From Saururus chinensis (taxonomy: Eukaryota; Streptophyta; Magnoliopsida; Piperales; Saururaceae), in assembly GCA_035235625.1 (NCBI GenBank), contig CP141140.1, positions 60,752,581-60,816,580 on the forward strand: a stretch of DNA of 64,000 nucleotides. The letters are read 5' to 3'. The notes under the pieces were generated by a model, which made no database searches, had not been told where the DNA came from, and saw nothing but the letters and a program-made list of their open reading frames with translations. Both the position numbers and the translations under genes were made by a program. Below, piece by piece: positions 36,093 through 48,114 of this stretch. Position 1 is the stretch's first letter; every line of letters starts with the position of its first letter.

Positions 36093-39059
36093 TATCTTTT
36101 TGAAACCTTCTTGATCTTGAATTAAAACATTTTCAAAATCATCAATTGAACGAGGTTTAAACAGTAAAAATAGATAAGTTTACCTGTAAGGCAATAGTGT
36201 TTCAAAACTTTAATCTTTTGATAAAACATAACCAGATTGTTCCAATTTCACATATTTGCATGATTTTTAGAAATTTTGAGATAACTTTCTGAATGCAAGG
36301 GCTGCCAATGGTACTTATTCTACTATTCTACCATCTGTATCATATTGTTAAGAAGTTAAATGGTATAATTAAATTTATTCCACAAGCAACTAAAATGATA
36401 TTTTATCCAACTATTTTCTAAATAGAAAAATTATGGAAAAAAATTCTTCCATACCAATTATCTATTACCAGTTACCCATTTGACATACATGAAAATGTAT
36501 TATATCTCTTCCTTTTTTATATAACCCTTACCCACCCTTACCTAATAGAACCTTTGTCACACCCCCATCATGCCCCCGACCCGAATCTAGTTAGAAAGAG
36601 TAACAAGGGTGCGATAAGATAAGTTGATTACTAAATCAAACCCAGGCTAGATTGAAGTACACACCCACCACTTTGTGCAAAAGTAATTACCAGGAAAAAT
36701 AAAAGAAATTAAATAAAAGCTATTAAGCATAATCATAAGCATTCTTACACATACATGTAAGTTCATAGTCATAAAAGAGTCTCAAGCCTTCAAAAGCATC
36801 AAACAAGTTCATACTATCAAAAGGAAGGATCTCCCACAAATATAACTGAAGTCACAAGATTACATCACACATCGACTACTAACTATCCCATAGTAGGTGA
36901 ACTATCCTCACTCAACATCCCTTTAGTCTTCACCTTGCTTGTAAAATTAGTCATCCTAAGCACCTATATGACACAACTACACTAAGGATCCTGTAGGGAT
37001 ACCCAAAACAAAATAAAGCAAAAGGGTGAGCATTACCCAGTTTGGGTTTGAAAATATAGAGCTTACATTAACATCATAAAACATAATCTCAAGATGCATA
37101 ACATAAACCTTATGCAATACCAGTGTTAAGATTTCAATACATGTCAAATCCCTTACACAAACACCGATATAAACATCTCGATTATGCACAAATCCTTACA
37201 CATATAACATGCGTAAATATCTTAATCATGTATCATAATTCATACACAAAACATGTGTAACTAAGCATCATAATCCATACACAAAATATGTGTCAATAAG
37301 CATCATAATTTATACACAAAACCAATGTGAATAAGCATCATAATTTATACACAAAACCGATGTGAATAAGCATCATAATGCATCAAATCAACAATAGAGA
37401 AATCTTGGTACCGAAAAAAAATCAATTACCTGCTTACTTGGTATTCCTAAGTCAGAAATACCAAAACAAACTTGCTTACCTAGCATTCCTGAGAAGGAAA
37501 GACTAAAAGCAATTGACACTCCTATAAACTAGAAATGCCCCTAGTTAGCTAGTGCGCACAGACAAACCAGCATAGAGCTTACTCTAGAAGACTCAATTAG
37601 TATTCTCATTATAGCATTTCATTCTTTTTGACCCAGGGAGGAATCCACCCTTTCAGTTTGGCCCTTTTGGATAGAAAACCCACCCTTTCAGACGAAAAAT
37701 TGATTCATTGAAATCCCCGATACTGCTAATCCACAAAATTGCATAATACAATGGCTAATCATGGTGACACATGATTCACATCTAATCATGGTTAAACATA
37801 GTTCAAAAAGTAATTTTCATGATGCATGCAACATGATTCATATGTGAATAATGTCAAATGCATACAAGTATAAGTATTCATGTTAATAAACAATTCAATT
37901 ATGCATGAGGCATGATTCATGCATAAGTAATATGGTCTTATAAGCATAAGTACATGTGAACATAAGTAATCATGCTCATTAATGATCTATAGTGCATAGG
38001 CATAGTCCATACTTGAATAACATCACATGCATACAAACATTCATATTTTAACATGGTAATACTTTACTGGTCACATGTATGGGCATGGTAAAACTATCAA
38101 ATTTTGGTTTAAGAATAAGCATATTAGTCAAAATCCACTTGGGCAATCGATCGGTCATGCAGAAAAACACAATAACATTGATTTTTCAGCTAATGTCGGT
38201 TTGTTCATCCATCATAACCTTATCAAATTTTAAATAAACATGATCTAAGCTTTAGATTTGATAGAACATGATCCAACACACTGTCCATGTGTTAATGTAA
38301 GAAAAACTTTATCAAACAAAAACCTCTTACCTCAAATCAGTAAATAATTCCTTCAATCTCTTTTTGAAATCAAAGGTTCCCTAACTTAACAAAATGGGTC
38401 ATATTAGCCCAAACCAAAAAGACATATTTTTTTACCAAATCGAGACTCAAAACCAATAGTAGCTAAATAAAGACTTTCCTTATGTCCAAACATTAAACAC
38501 AAGAATAAGAACAAGAAACAAGGATCTAGAGCTCTAAAACATAGGTAAAAGAACGAACTTTAAAGAGTAGAGGACATGGAATCAAATGCATATAAGTAAA
38601 ACATGTGAATCAAGTCAAAAGCATAAGAAATCTTGAAGTAGAATTGTTTGAATCAACTTGGATGAAGCTAAAACATATGCAATCTCATCTAGAGAAAAGC
38701 TAGAGCACATGCAACTTTGGATTCTCAGCCACTCCAAAGGAAAGAGGTGTAAGGTCCTTGATTTTTTTACGATTTTCTGGGATTTTTCTGCTATTTTTCT
38801 GGTCATTTTCGGCGGGAAAATATGACGCTACGGCATATTTATATTTTTGTATTTTCCCCTGTATTTTTACCCGTGGGGCTTAGTCGTAGGCCGCAGGCCT
38901 CGCTGCGCGCTTTCGATGCGAGTTTTGGACTTATAACGCGTAAACATGAGGTACGCGTGTGATGGGGGTATGATTGAAAAAAAAAATCAGAACAAAAGAT
39001 CAGGCTCGGCCCGATCTAGAAATTTTGGAATAGTTCCCCCCTCTCTCCGACTTCTCTCT

Positions 39060-40100
39060 GTCCCAGCTGCCGCCGGTGGGCCACAGGGCCACCGCCACCG
39101 GCTCCGCCCCGGCGGTGCGACGCCAAAGGGCCACCGCCCCAGCCGCCTATGGCTGCGCCGTCTCCTCCCTGGTTTGCCCTCTCTCCTCTCTGTTTCATTT
39201 GTACCACCGCCGCCGTGGGCCGACAAGGGCCGCCCGGCCGCCCACGGTTCAGCCCTGGGCCGGTGACGGTGGGAGGACACTCCTCCCAGCCCCATAGGGC
39301 CTCTCCTCCGCTGCCATGTTCTCTTTCCTCCTTCTGCCCTGTTTTCGCCAAAGTTCTATTTTGGAAGAATTGGAGGTCACCAACGGCAAGTCACGGCCAA
39401 CGGACCTCCGTCCAACCCCATCATGGTCCGGCGACGACGAGGGGCCACTCCTCCTGGCCCTAGGGGGCCTCCACTCTGTCACCCCAGTCATGTTCCCCCT
39501 TACCCATTTTTTCTGCCGGCGATCTATTTTGTTGAAACGGAGGCTGCCGACGGCGAGCCTTGGCCGACCTGACCTCCCTTCAGCCTTGCCTTGGTCCGGC
39601 GAAGGCTATGGACTACTCCACCCAGCCCAATTCCATCTCCTCCACCGTACTCTACTCCGGCTAGTACATTTTCCTCGTATTGTGTTTCGATTTTCAGTGT
39701 GTTATCGCAGCCACTGGCTGGTGAGATAGCCTGGCTGCTGTGGGCTATGCCCCATCCTGGCGATGGCCCAGGGACGGCCCCACCCAGACTGGTTCAGCCT
39801 CCATCCCTTCCATCTCTCCTATGCTCAGTTCAGATGTCCCCCATTTTTTGTCTATGTCTGTTTTGGACTGTGTGATTGTCGCTATCAGTCGGACGCTGGA
39901 TTTGATTTAGCAGATCTTTGTCCTGCTCTGCCCTAGCCCGGTGACACCAGTGGGTCACCCTAGCCTAGCCCCACCTAACCCGGTGTTATTGCCTCTGACA
40001 TGTGCTCTTCCTTGTGGCCCGTAGCCACAACTAGTTCCATCTTACTGGCATGTTTGTCCGTTGACCACTCTTGCCCATTTTACGTCGTTGGTACCGGACG
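39060..40100 (+). repeat. GC-rich degenerate repeats within LTR-A
   Basis: CpG-rich blocks repeat a theme with GGTCCGGCGA, a GGGCCACTCCTCC stretch and a pyrimidine-rich tail. The spacing is roughly 150-180 bp (for example near 39255, 39425, 39595 and 39755). The same zone occurs in copy C (48380-49670) and inverted in copy B (54100-55480). Long open frames arise here on both strands from composition alone. Confidence 0.6.
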
Positions 40101-40800
40101 GCCTCTGGTAAGAATTTGTATGACTTACCTTAACTGAAGGTGGATGAGTTCTGTCACGCCCCGGCCATGCCCGACCCGAGCCGAACCCGGTCCAAGGGCC
40201 GGTCATAGCGCGCGGGGGCGACGAAGTGAAATTGAGAAACGATTCTAGCGGAAGACTTAATCCCTAACCACGGGCAATTAACAGCAACACGGAGTGCACA
40301 CAATCCTTTGAGCAAGAGTAAATAAAAGGGAAAGAAAAGGTGTTGCTTAACACAAAGTAAACAACAATCTCAAACCCACAAGCTTAGTTTAAGTAAAGCC
40401 CACACCGGCTCAAAATAATAAGTCATAAGCAAACATAACTGTAACATGTGACATAAATCCACAACAAAGAACCCTACACATAGGTTCTAACATAAAACAT
40501 GAAACAAAATGAAGGAAAGTCATGCAACGATCTCCATCATCACACCCAAGCTACCTCTGACCTTTCCTCAAAAAGGCAATCCTGTCCGTCTGCGTGTCGC
40601 ACCACGCAGCCCCAAATCAAAACACAAAAGAGGGGTGAGTTTTAACACTCAGCAATGGTTTTAATATCACTAACAACGTTGAAAATACGGTAGCATGGTG
40701 ATATAGTCTTTCAAAAACAACGATGTACAAGGTGTATCACTTTCTGATCACATATTTACATCACTTATACACTGCATAACATCATAACTCAAACATGCAG

Positions 40801-41095
40801 GGATGTATCTCTAGCATACCAATTTCCACATGCATTCACATCATAACCAATCCCGCATGGACGTATCTCTAACATACGTATTCCCACATGCATAATGTCA
40901 TCACAACCAATCCCGCATGGATGTATCTCTAGCATACATATTCCCACATGCATTTTATCATCAAAATCAACATGCATGGATGTATCTCTAACATACATAT
41001 TCCCACATGCATTTTATCATCAAAATCAACATGCATGGATGTATCTCTAACATACATATTCCCACATGCATAATGTTATCACAATCAACCTCCAT
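40801..41095 (-). repeat. Five tandem 59-bp units in LTR-L
   Basis: GGATGTATCTCT (or GGACGTATCTCT) recurs at 40801, 40859, 40919, 40978 and 41037, each followed by A(A/G)CATAC(A/G)TATTCCCACAT and similar text. The last three units are nearly identical. Confidence 0.85.
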
Positions 41096-41497
41096 CAAGG
41101 AGTAATCACACATTGACGTCACACAGACGGGAGCATAGACAAGGCCACGAAGGCGTGTCATGGTACAAAATTCTACACAAGAATTCAAGAAAGATCGGGG
41201 TTGTCAATCCCTAATACTGCTCGCCCTGGACGATCCTGGCCAAGGATGTCCCATTCTCACACAGAGAATCTAGAGCAGGGGTGTTCGCCCAGGGACATCT
41301 CCTGCGGAGGGAAGAGCCCGAGTTCTCACACAGAGAACCCTAGAACACGTGGTAGCGGGGTGCACACGGCATACCACACTGGATTCTAAGGGTCCAGATG
41401 ACACACATAAAAATATTCTCACGTATCCGCAAGACAAGTACACAACTCGTCCCCACGTCATTCCATTAAACAAGACTCAACCCGGGGAGTGCACTCG

Positions 41498-41567
41498 TTC
41501 CACACAGGAACTTCAAATCGTTCCACACAGGAACTTCAAATCGTTCCACACAGGAACTTCAAATCAA
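41498..41567 (-). repeat. Three 23-bp units with a stem-loop, LTR-L
   Basis: CGTTCCACACAGGAACTTCA is repeated three times with a 23-bp period. Each unit holds the inverted repeat GTTCC-ACACA-GGAAC. Close by, at about 41255 and 41325, TTCTCACACAGAGAA gives two more hairpins with the same kind of CACACAG centre. Confidence 0.8.
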
Positions 41568-42369
41568 AATATGTCATTTCGGACCAATCAACTTGCGATT
41601 AATCCACGACCGATAAACCCGGCACACAATTCCATCACATTGCATCCAATCGGTCAAATTCGATTAATCACGATGAAGCCTCAATTGGAAATCCATTTTC
41701 ATGATGCGTGCAGCATGGTACATGCGTGGGCAAAGCATACATGAATCCTAATCATGATAAGTGCTCTCACCAGCCCCTAATGCATCATTCATAATCACGA
41801 TATTAAGCTTCAACATCATCATTTAACCCCCACATGTGTGTGTGTGTAACTAGTAGAAGCCTTTCACATGATGCATATTAACATGCTTGAAAATCAACTC
41901 ACCACCACACTACACATGTGAATTTCTACCTAAACATGAATTCCAGCGGAAATCATAGTAGAAGAATCGTTGAAAATCTTAGCTAGATTCAAAACTCAAC
42001 CATAAAGGCTAAACACCTATAACATCACTCATTTCATCATTGAGTCATGGCATTCACCAACATTCACACACCATTAATCACAATTTATCATGACAAATCT
42101 ATCCAACAATGATTGTAGTCCTACTGAAATATGCTTAACCAAAGGGAAACAACTATTCATAATTTCAAAATAACGATTCCAACATCATGTCACAAAACAT
42201 AAGTCATTCCACTATCACTAAGCATATATCTCAACTCCATAAACTCAATAGCATGCATTTCCAGTAGCTTAACATAGCTTAAAACACTCCACATTCATAT
42301 AAAATTGGCAAGCCAAAGTGGAATCATCAAAATAGGCATCATACACTCAACATGCAATTTTCTGTGTAG

Positions 42370-42402
42370 CCGATCGATCGCCCTGCAAGGCCGATCGATC
42401 GC
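42370..42402. promoter_or_regulatory. Paired CGATCGATCG palindromes in LTR-L
   Basis: Two CGATCGATCG words flank CCCTGCAAGGC. A very similar arrangement (GATCGCCCTGCATGCCCGAT) is found in LTR-D at 51246-51265, though the two LTRs are otherwise unlike. It may be a protein-binding site, but this is inference. Confidence 0.4.
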
Positions 42403-43071
42403 CAACACGGCAGAACAGTCATCTTCTTCCTTTCGCAAATCCAAACCGAAACACCATAGAAAACACTTCAAATCCACATCTAACACCCTAATCATCATCA
42501 AAAGTCCTCCTTGACTTCCAGAATATCAAACCAAACTATAATAATGTAAAACCCTAAGAAATCGGGATTAAATAATTCCATTTTCTAATCTTACCATTAA
42601 CACACTAAATCAAGCAAACCATTTCGAAATAAGCCAAAAATGAAGAGTTTTACCATGGATAAACAGAGATTTCGAAGACCCATTACCTCAGCACTTGATT
42701 AAGCTCGGATTGAAGAGTCACCCTTCTTGAAATCCTTGAAAACACAATGAGCTTGAATCAAACACCAATAGAAATCGATTTACTTAAGAAATCCCTAATT
42801 AAATCTTAGATCTAGGGCTTGTTGGTAGTAAAAATCGAAGTTTGAAAGTTAGAGTTTGTAGTAAAACACAAATCAGTAGCTTTTGATGGTCAAAAATGAA
42901 TTGAATCAAGTGGAAAATGGTAGATTTGGAAGAAATTAAGAGAAAAGCCATGGATTAGTGCTTAATTAGAGCAAGCTTACCTTAATCGGCTTCTAATTCG
43001 GGCCTAAGTGGGGATTAGGCCAGCCCTCCTTCCTTAGCCTATTCCCAAAAATGGAAATGGCTCAGGTTTGC

Positions 43072-43081
43072 CCTTTTATAG
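43072..43081 (-). promoter_or_regulatory. TATA box of LTR-L
   Basis: CTATAAAAGGGC on the minus strand, about 410 bp from the 5' end of the LTR, followed by a leader with short direct repeats. Placement is the same as in LTR-X copy 2. Confidence 0.55.
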
Positions 43082-45372
43082 TAAGGGTTGGGGTAGGCAT
43101 AGGTAAGTTTTGGGGTGTAAATATGAAAAGTAGGCTAAAAGTGGGTATTTTGCAAATTTAAGCCTAATAAAATTCTAAAAATTTTTGTGTGACCTTAAGT
43201 ATATGTCTAGGGTCATTTGACACAAAAATAAAATTTTCGACCGTGGGGCCCACAGGGGTCCCGCCAAAACCCTAATTTTTGGGAAAATAGTGAAAAATCC
43301 AAAAAAATTCCAAAAATTCACATTTGGTTTAAAATCACTTAAAACCACTAATATTGAAGTTAATTTTGGCTAAAACCATCACAAACTCTATTTATTTACA
43401 AAATCACCGAATAAGATCAGAAAACACGTAAATCTCACGATAACCCATAATTAAAGAAAACCAAAACCGGTTTAAAGATGAGGGTCCTTACAAGTTCACC
43501 TGCACATGCCTTGGCCAGTGACAGCCTCGTGGCCTTTGCTCGACCCTAAACCCTCCCCTGCTCTTTGTTGTGCGAGATGCACAGGTACCTGCACCATTAG
43601 TTTTGGTTGTAGGTAGTGATCAGCGATGTCGCCGCTTAGATTGGCCACCACTAGGGCCTTACCCCTATTGGTTTTTGTGGGCCTTGGTTCGCCTCTTTTC
43701 AGCCCTCTCCCCCACCCCTTTGGGCTGCATGTGCATGTGGCCACGCATGTGCTTTTGGGTTTAGGCGCTACATTCGCGCCGCCTGAACATCGGTTGGCTT
43801 TGCCACCGAGTGGAGTTGACGCATAGCCCTCCTCCACCCTTCCTTTGCCCTCGAGCGTTGCCCGATGCTCTCCGCCCTTATGTGGGCCTTTGTTGACACG
43901 AAATCATTGCCGTTGGGTGCTGTCCACGGCCAATTTCGACATCTTATGGCCAACCGAGTACATCTTAGCCACCAGCCGATCTTCAGTGAGTACACCCTCA
44001 ACTTCTGGTCGCATCGCCACATATGTTGACACGATATTTCTCCCAGCCGCCCTAGTGTGCCGCCGTGGATCGTGGGTTTTGCCGCATTGACTTTTGACGC
44101 CCTATTTGGTCGTGATTGTTTCTGTCACTTCCTAAAATCCTCGGGACAACAGCTCTCCCAGCCAGGCAATGGTTTTGACTACCAACTCGGCCGTTGACGC
44201 TGCCACCGTCGTGTGCTTGCCATCAAACATCATGATTACGAGGTAGGGGAGCTTTGAACTCGTAATTTCATGATAGCATGCTTGAATGAGTAGTTGCATG
44301 CTAGGGTTGCATGATGTGCATATAAGCATGATTATATGGTATGTTTATATACATATGGCATACACATGAGCTGTAAGTGCGGTTGATGTATGTGTAATAC
44401 GTGTGCTAAGTATGATTGATATGTATGAGATGTATGCACGTTTTATGGATGTGGATTATGTATGCGCTAGCGATGGCTAGGGAATATGTTGGTATGCTAC
44501 GTATGTATGCATGTGCTAGTGACGGCTGAAGTGCATGTTTGGAGTATGTATGGATTATGCATGTGCTAGTGATGGCTAGTGTACATGTTTGATGTATGTA
44601 TGGATGTGTATGTATGTGCTAGTGATGACTAGCGTGTATGTTTGAAGTATGTATAAATGTGTATGTATGCACTAGTGTGTATGTATGCACTAGTGTATGT
44701 GGGTAGAGGTATGGGCGATGGACAGTAAGAGGTGACAGAGGTTTTGTCTGGATTTGGATATGGATGTGTATGCGTATGACAGATGACAGAGGATATGAGT
44801 ATGACGGGCAAGGATTAGAATGGATCGGTTTGGGTTGGATTGTATGTTGGGCGATTGTCAGACAGTCAGAGTGTGCATAATTGTACAAACATAACATATA
44901 GATTATGAAGTGAAAAGTAAGCATAATAAGTGAGATATAAGTAAGAGGGCGACAACTGGGTTGGTTCTGAGGAGCTTCATTTGATAATGTTAGTGTAAGA
45001 TGATTAGGCCATAAGGTAGATGGCAGAGATTGTAAGACCGTAAGGATTTTGATTTACGATGAGTTTTGTCCATGATGTGGACAGGTAAGTGAAGTCTGCT
45101 GCCTTAACGAACTAGGGTTTCGATCGGGCTCAGCTTCGGTTTGATCAGTCGAGGACTGTGAGTTTGTGTGACATAATTGTACTACATAATATACTTAATT
45201 CAAACTTAAATTATAAGCACAGCTAATGATAGCATTGTGAGTTTGAGACCTGAGGGCTCGACGGATTAAGTTCCGTGTTTGAGCTAGCCGATAATGAGTC
45301 GGCTGAGCATTTGTCATGTCTTGCCATGGTGTTTATCCTGCGGGATGTTGTCTATGTGCTGTATAGAGCACT

Positions 45373-45600
45373 AGACGTCTGATGCTCTGCTGAGAGCGAT
45401 GTATATTTCTGATTTGGTCTGCATGCTATATAAGCCTAGTTATTTGATGCTTTCTTGAGAGCGATGTACATTTTTGACTTTGTCTGTGTGTTGTATGAAG
45501 CACAGACGTCTAATGCTCTGTTAAGAGCGACATATGTTTTCGATTTGGTTTGTGTGCTATATAAGCCCAGACGTTTGATGCTCTGTTGAGAGCATTGTAT
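45373..45600 (+). repeat. Four 65-bp palindromic units in LTR-A copy A
   Basis: GCTCTGCTGAGAGC or close variants at 45384, 45449, 45515 and 45580. Most units also carry AGACGTCT, a perfect palindrome, a few bases earlier, and the first is preceded by GTGCT-GTATAG-AGCAC. The inverted copy B keeps the same four units (52634-52880). Confidence 0.85.
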
Positions 45601-45650
45601 GATTCCGCCCAAGAGTGGCACTATATGTTTTTGTCCAAGAGTAGCACTGG

Positions 45651-45755
45651 CACTATAAGACCCATTATGGTGGGCAATTCTATAGCACTATAAGACCCAT
45701 TATGGTGGGCGATTCTATGACACTATAAGACCCATTATGGTGGGCAACTGTATGA
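45651..45755 (+). repeat. Three 35-bp units in LTR-A copy A
   Basis: CACTATAAGACCCATTATGG begins units at 45651, 45686 and 45721, with an exact 35-bp period. Copy B has five units of the same sequence (52387-52561), so the number changes between copies. Confidence 0.9.
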
Positions 45756-46478
45756 CCCCTTATGTGTGGGTGTTTATGTTTGCGCGCTCAGGTAAGTAGT
45801 ATTATGGATCTACTCTTACCTGTTTGATCCAGTGCCCCATAAGCATTGGTGTGTCTTACCTTCGGAAAAGTCCATGGCGTCTAGTCACTCCCCGGAGATT
45901 AAGGTGTTGCCCCAGTGACATTCTTTTCCATTTCAACGTTGGAGCTTATTAATTATAATGAGCTTTAGTGGTTGATAGTATGAGCACGACTGTAAGCGTA
46001 TGAGTATGAGCATGTCTGTAAGTGTATGAGTATGAGTACAACTATAAGAGTATGTGTATGAGTACGATTGTGAGAGTATGTTTCTGAGTAAGACAGTAAG
46101 TGTGATTTTGTATAAGCTGTACGAGTAAGGTCGTACGAGTATGATTGTATGAGTAAGGTCGTACGAGTATGATTGTATGAGTAAGGTCGTACAAGTATGA
46201 ATGTGTTGTATGAGTAAGCGTACGATGGTACGAGTAAGTTTGTAAGACCTTGGATAAAGGTGTTTCTGTAAGTTTAATTTGATGGTGCATTTGGTATGAT
46301 TTTGGCACGATGGTGCATTTGGTATGACTTTGGCACGATGGTGCATTTGGTATGTTTGGATGCGTGTGGGCTTGATATTGATATGCCTATCTGCTTCATG
46401 TTTGAGTTGCATGAACACATGTATTTATGATTTTTGTGAGTTCACTATTTTGGATTCTCCTACTAGGTATTTTCCTAT

Positions 46479-46496
46479 TGAGTATGAAAATACTCA
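46479..46496 (+). other. Conserved 3' hairpin of LTR-A
   Basis: TGAGTATGAAAATACTCA is a perfect 7-bp stem closing a GAAA loop, about 515 bp from the 3' end of the LTR. It follows CTACTAGGTATTTTCC. In copy B the sense strand reads TAAGTATGAAAATACTCA, with the same loop. A role in RNA structure is inference. Confidence 0.6.
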
Positions 46497-47469
46497 TTAC
46501 CCTACTTTTTAGCGCTATTGTACGGGAGGTTTTGCAGGTTGTGACAGAGAGTTCCTGGAGATGGATCTCATTTTAGCGGTTGATTGATTCTCGTTGACTC
46601 AGGTATATGCTTCTCTTACTCAAGTATTTTTGTGCCATGATCCGATGTATTGGGTGAGATGAGAAAACAAGATGTTTATCTTTCTGGACTTCCGATTGGA
46701 TTACACTGTGGACTGTTATGGGACTTGCACTCAGGGATGCCTAGGAGGGATTTATATTTAAAGTCTATGATCATAGCAATTTAGTCGTACGTGTGTTTTT
46801 GAGTAGCGCCTGAGGATATTTGCTTTGGTCGTACGATGTTTGACCCTATGATGGGAATATTTATCTAGAAAATTGATGTTTAGTGTTTTAAATTATAAAC
46901 TGTTTTATCAAGTTTTGATTTCGTCAATTTTCCTCTGATTTACAGACATTATATTGTAAATTTTTTTTGTAAATTTTAAGAAAAATGTATGAAAAATCTT
47001 GAGCGTTACAAGAGGAGGCCAAATTGGCTATTTATTTTAATAAGTGGGCTTACATGGCCCAATTGAAGAATAAATAAAACCCATATTTAGAATTAGGATA
47101 AAATGAATATAACATGGCCCAAGCCCATATAATAATTCAAGTAAGGGTCGATGGCCCAAGAAATTTGCAAAACGATGAGGATGGTCTTAGGTCCTAGAGT
47201 GGGGCCCACTTTTCAATAGAAAGAAATGTATAGAAATTGTAATAATTTATGTGGTAATTTTATAATTTATGCTAGACACTAATATATTCCATGAATATTT
47301 CCACCTCATGATTAGGAGAACAGGTTTGGCACACCTCAGGTAAACCCCCGATAGAACCAGTCCACTAATTGTCCGATAAAAATCAAAATAAGACTAAGAA
47401 AATTTATAATCAAACCAAATCATCAACACAACAAAAGCTAATAATAATATAAAATTTTCGGGTCTCACA

Positions 47470-47510
47470 ACCATAGTAGAATATATAGGGACATAAAACC
47501 CTATATAGGG

Positions 47511-47601
<91 letters not shown>

Positions 47602-48114
47602 ACATCACAAACTTTTTCCCCTCAGTTTGGACACAACAGACGAAGTTTGGTGTGGCTACCGCCTATTGGGTAGGTATCTTCCTTTACTTTCACATTTGGG
47701 CAATAAGGAAAATATTAAGTTCTCACAATCCAACAAGGTACAACTAATGTAGGATATTTCATTGTGTATGCATGCAAAGCTATGTGTGTATTATTTTAAA
47801 TTATCCTTTTATCTTAAAATTTGACAGAAATTGATATATTTTTCTTTGGGGGGTGATTAGGTTTGAACTCATTTGAAATAATTAATTTTTTTGTAGAACT
47901 TCAATTATATGAGAAAGTGACTGCTCAAACCTAAAGCCTTTAAATTTGTATATAAATTCTTTGTTCTAATCATGTTGGCAAAGAAATATGAATTCAATTT
48001 TAGTTAGAAATGTTAAGATTTCAATGTTCTATAGGAATTTGTGGTATGAAGAGGAAGAAAAACCATGTTTTGCAATGTTACTAAAATTTTATTGTTATTG
48101 GATGTGGGTGTTGT
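47470..48114. other. Spacer between the two nests, with microsatellite
   Basis: Contains a compound (TA)n-(CA)n microsatellite at about 47511-47597. The rest shows no gene and no clear element. Confidence 0.6.
47511..47597. repeat. (TA)n(CA)n compound microsatellite
   Basis: An uninterrupted TA run of about 48 bases leads into about 36 bases of AC. Any protein reading of this tract (poly-Val-Cys or poly-Ile-Tyr) is an artefact. Confidence 0.95.

Larger units (their letters stand above)
40152..43492 (-). mobile_element. LTR-L, solo LTR (inner layer of nest 1)
   Basis: 3341 bp from TGTCACGCCCC to GGTCCTTACA, with a perfect 5-bp target duplication AGTTC at 40147-40151 and 43493-43497, inside LTR-A. 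The minus-strand TATA box (43072-43081) gives the orientation. Contents: the dyad of CGATCGATCG words at 42370-42402, five 59-bp units (40801-41090), three 23-bp units with the GTTCCACACAGGAAC hairpin (41498-41567), and the 3' hairpin word at 40636-40651. No gag-pol. Confidence 0.88.
38748..47010 (+). mobile_element. LTR-A copy A, long solo LTR (middle layer of nest 1)
   Basis: TGTAAGGTCC at the left, GAGCGTTACA at the right, and the perfect 5-bp target duplication AGAGG (38743-38747 and 47011-47015) delimit it. After removing LTR-L it is about 4.9 kb, very long for an LTR. Parts in order: TATA-like region (38830-38870), GC-rich degenerate repeats (about 39060-40100), a GTGCTAGTGATGGCTAG minisatellite (44460-44700), four 65-bp units (45373-45600), three 35-bp units (45651-45755), a GTATGAGTA-rich tract (45980-46240) and the 3' hairpin (46479-46496). 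The orderly ends and duplication fit a Ty3/Gypsy Del/Tekay-like LTR, but without coding sequence that class is inference. Confidence 0.85.
36555..47469 (-). mobile_element. LTR-X copy 1, solo LTR split by nested insertions (outer layer of nest 1)
   Basis: Starts TGTCACACCCCC and ends GGGTCTCACA. Flanking bases are ACCTT (left) and ACCAT (right), a 5-bp target duplication with one mismatch, as expected of an old insertion. The own sequence is 36555-38747 plus 47016-47469, about 2.65 kb once the LTR-A insertion and one of its duplications are removed. It is collinear with 27737-30612 on both sides of the break. It holds four 35-bp tandem units (about 37235-37380, GCATCATAATTTATACAC) and the hairpin word at 37027-37039. 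With both flanks present and no internal region, it is a solo LTR. Confidence 0.75.

Noticed and set aside
38946-39875. Long overlapping GC-rich open frames on both strands
   Set aside because: They fall in the CpG-rich repeat block of LTR-A, are Pro/Arg/Gly-rich low-complexity, overlap on both strands, and the frames are not kept in copies B and C.
44132-44329. Frames such as 44132-44329 and 53818-54006 that are similar to each other
   Set aside because: The similarity is that of the two LTR-A copies at DNA level. The frames lie in non-coding LTR and have no known domain.
47410-47598. Frame with poly-Val-Cys and poly-Ile-Tyr
   Set aside because: It is the (TA)n(CA)n microsatellite.
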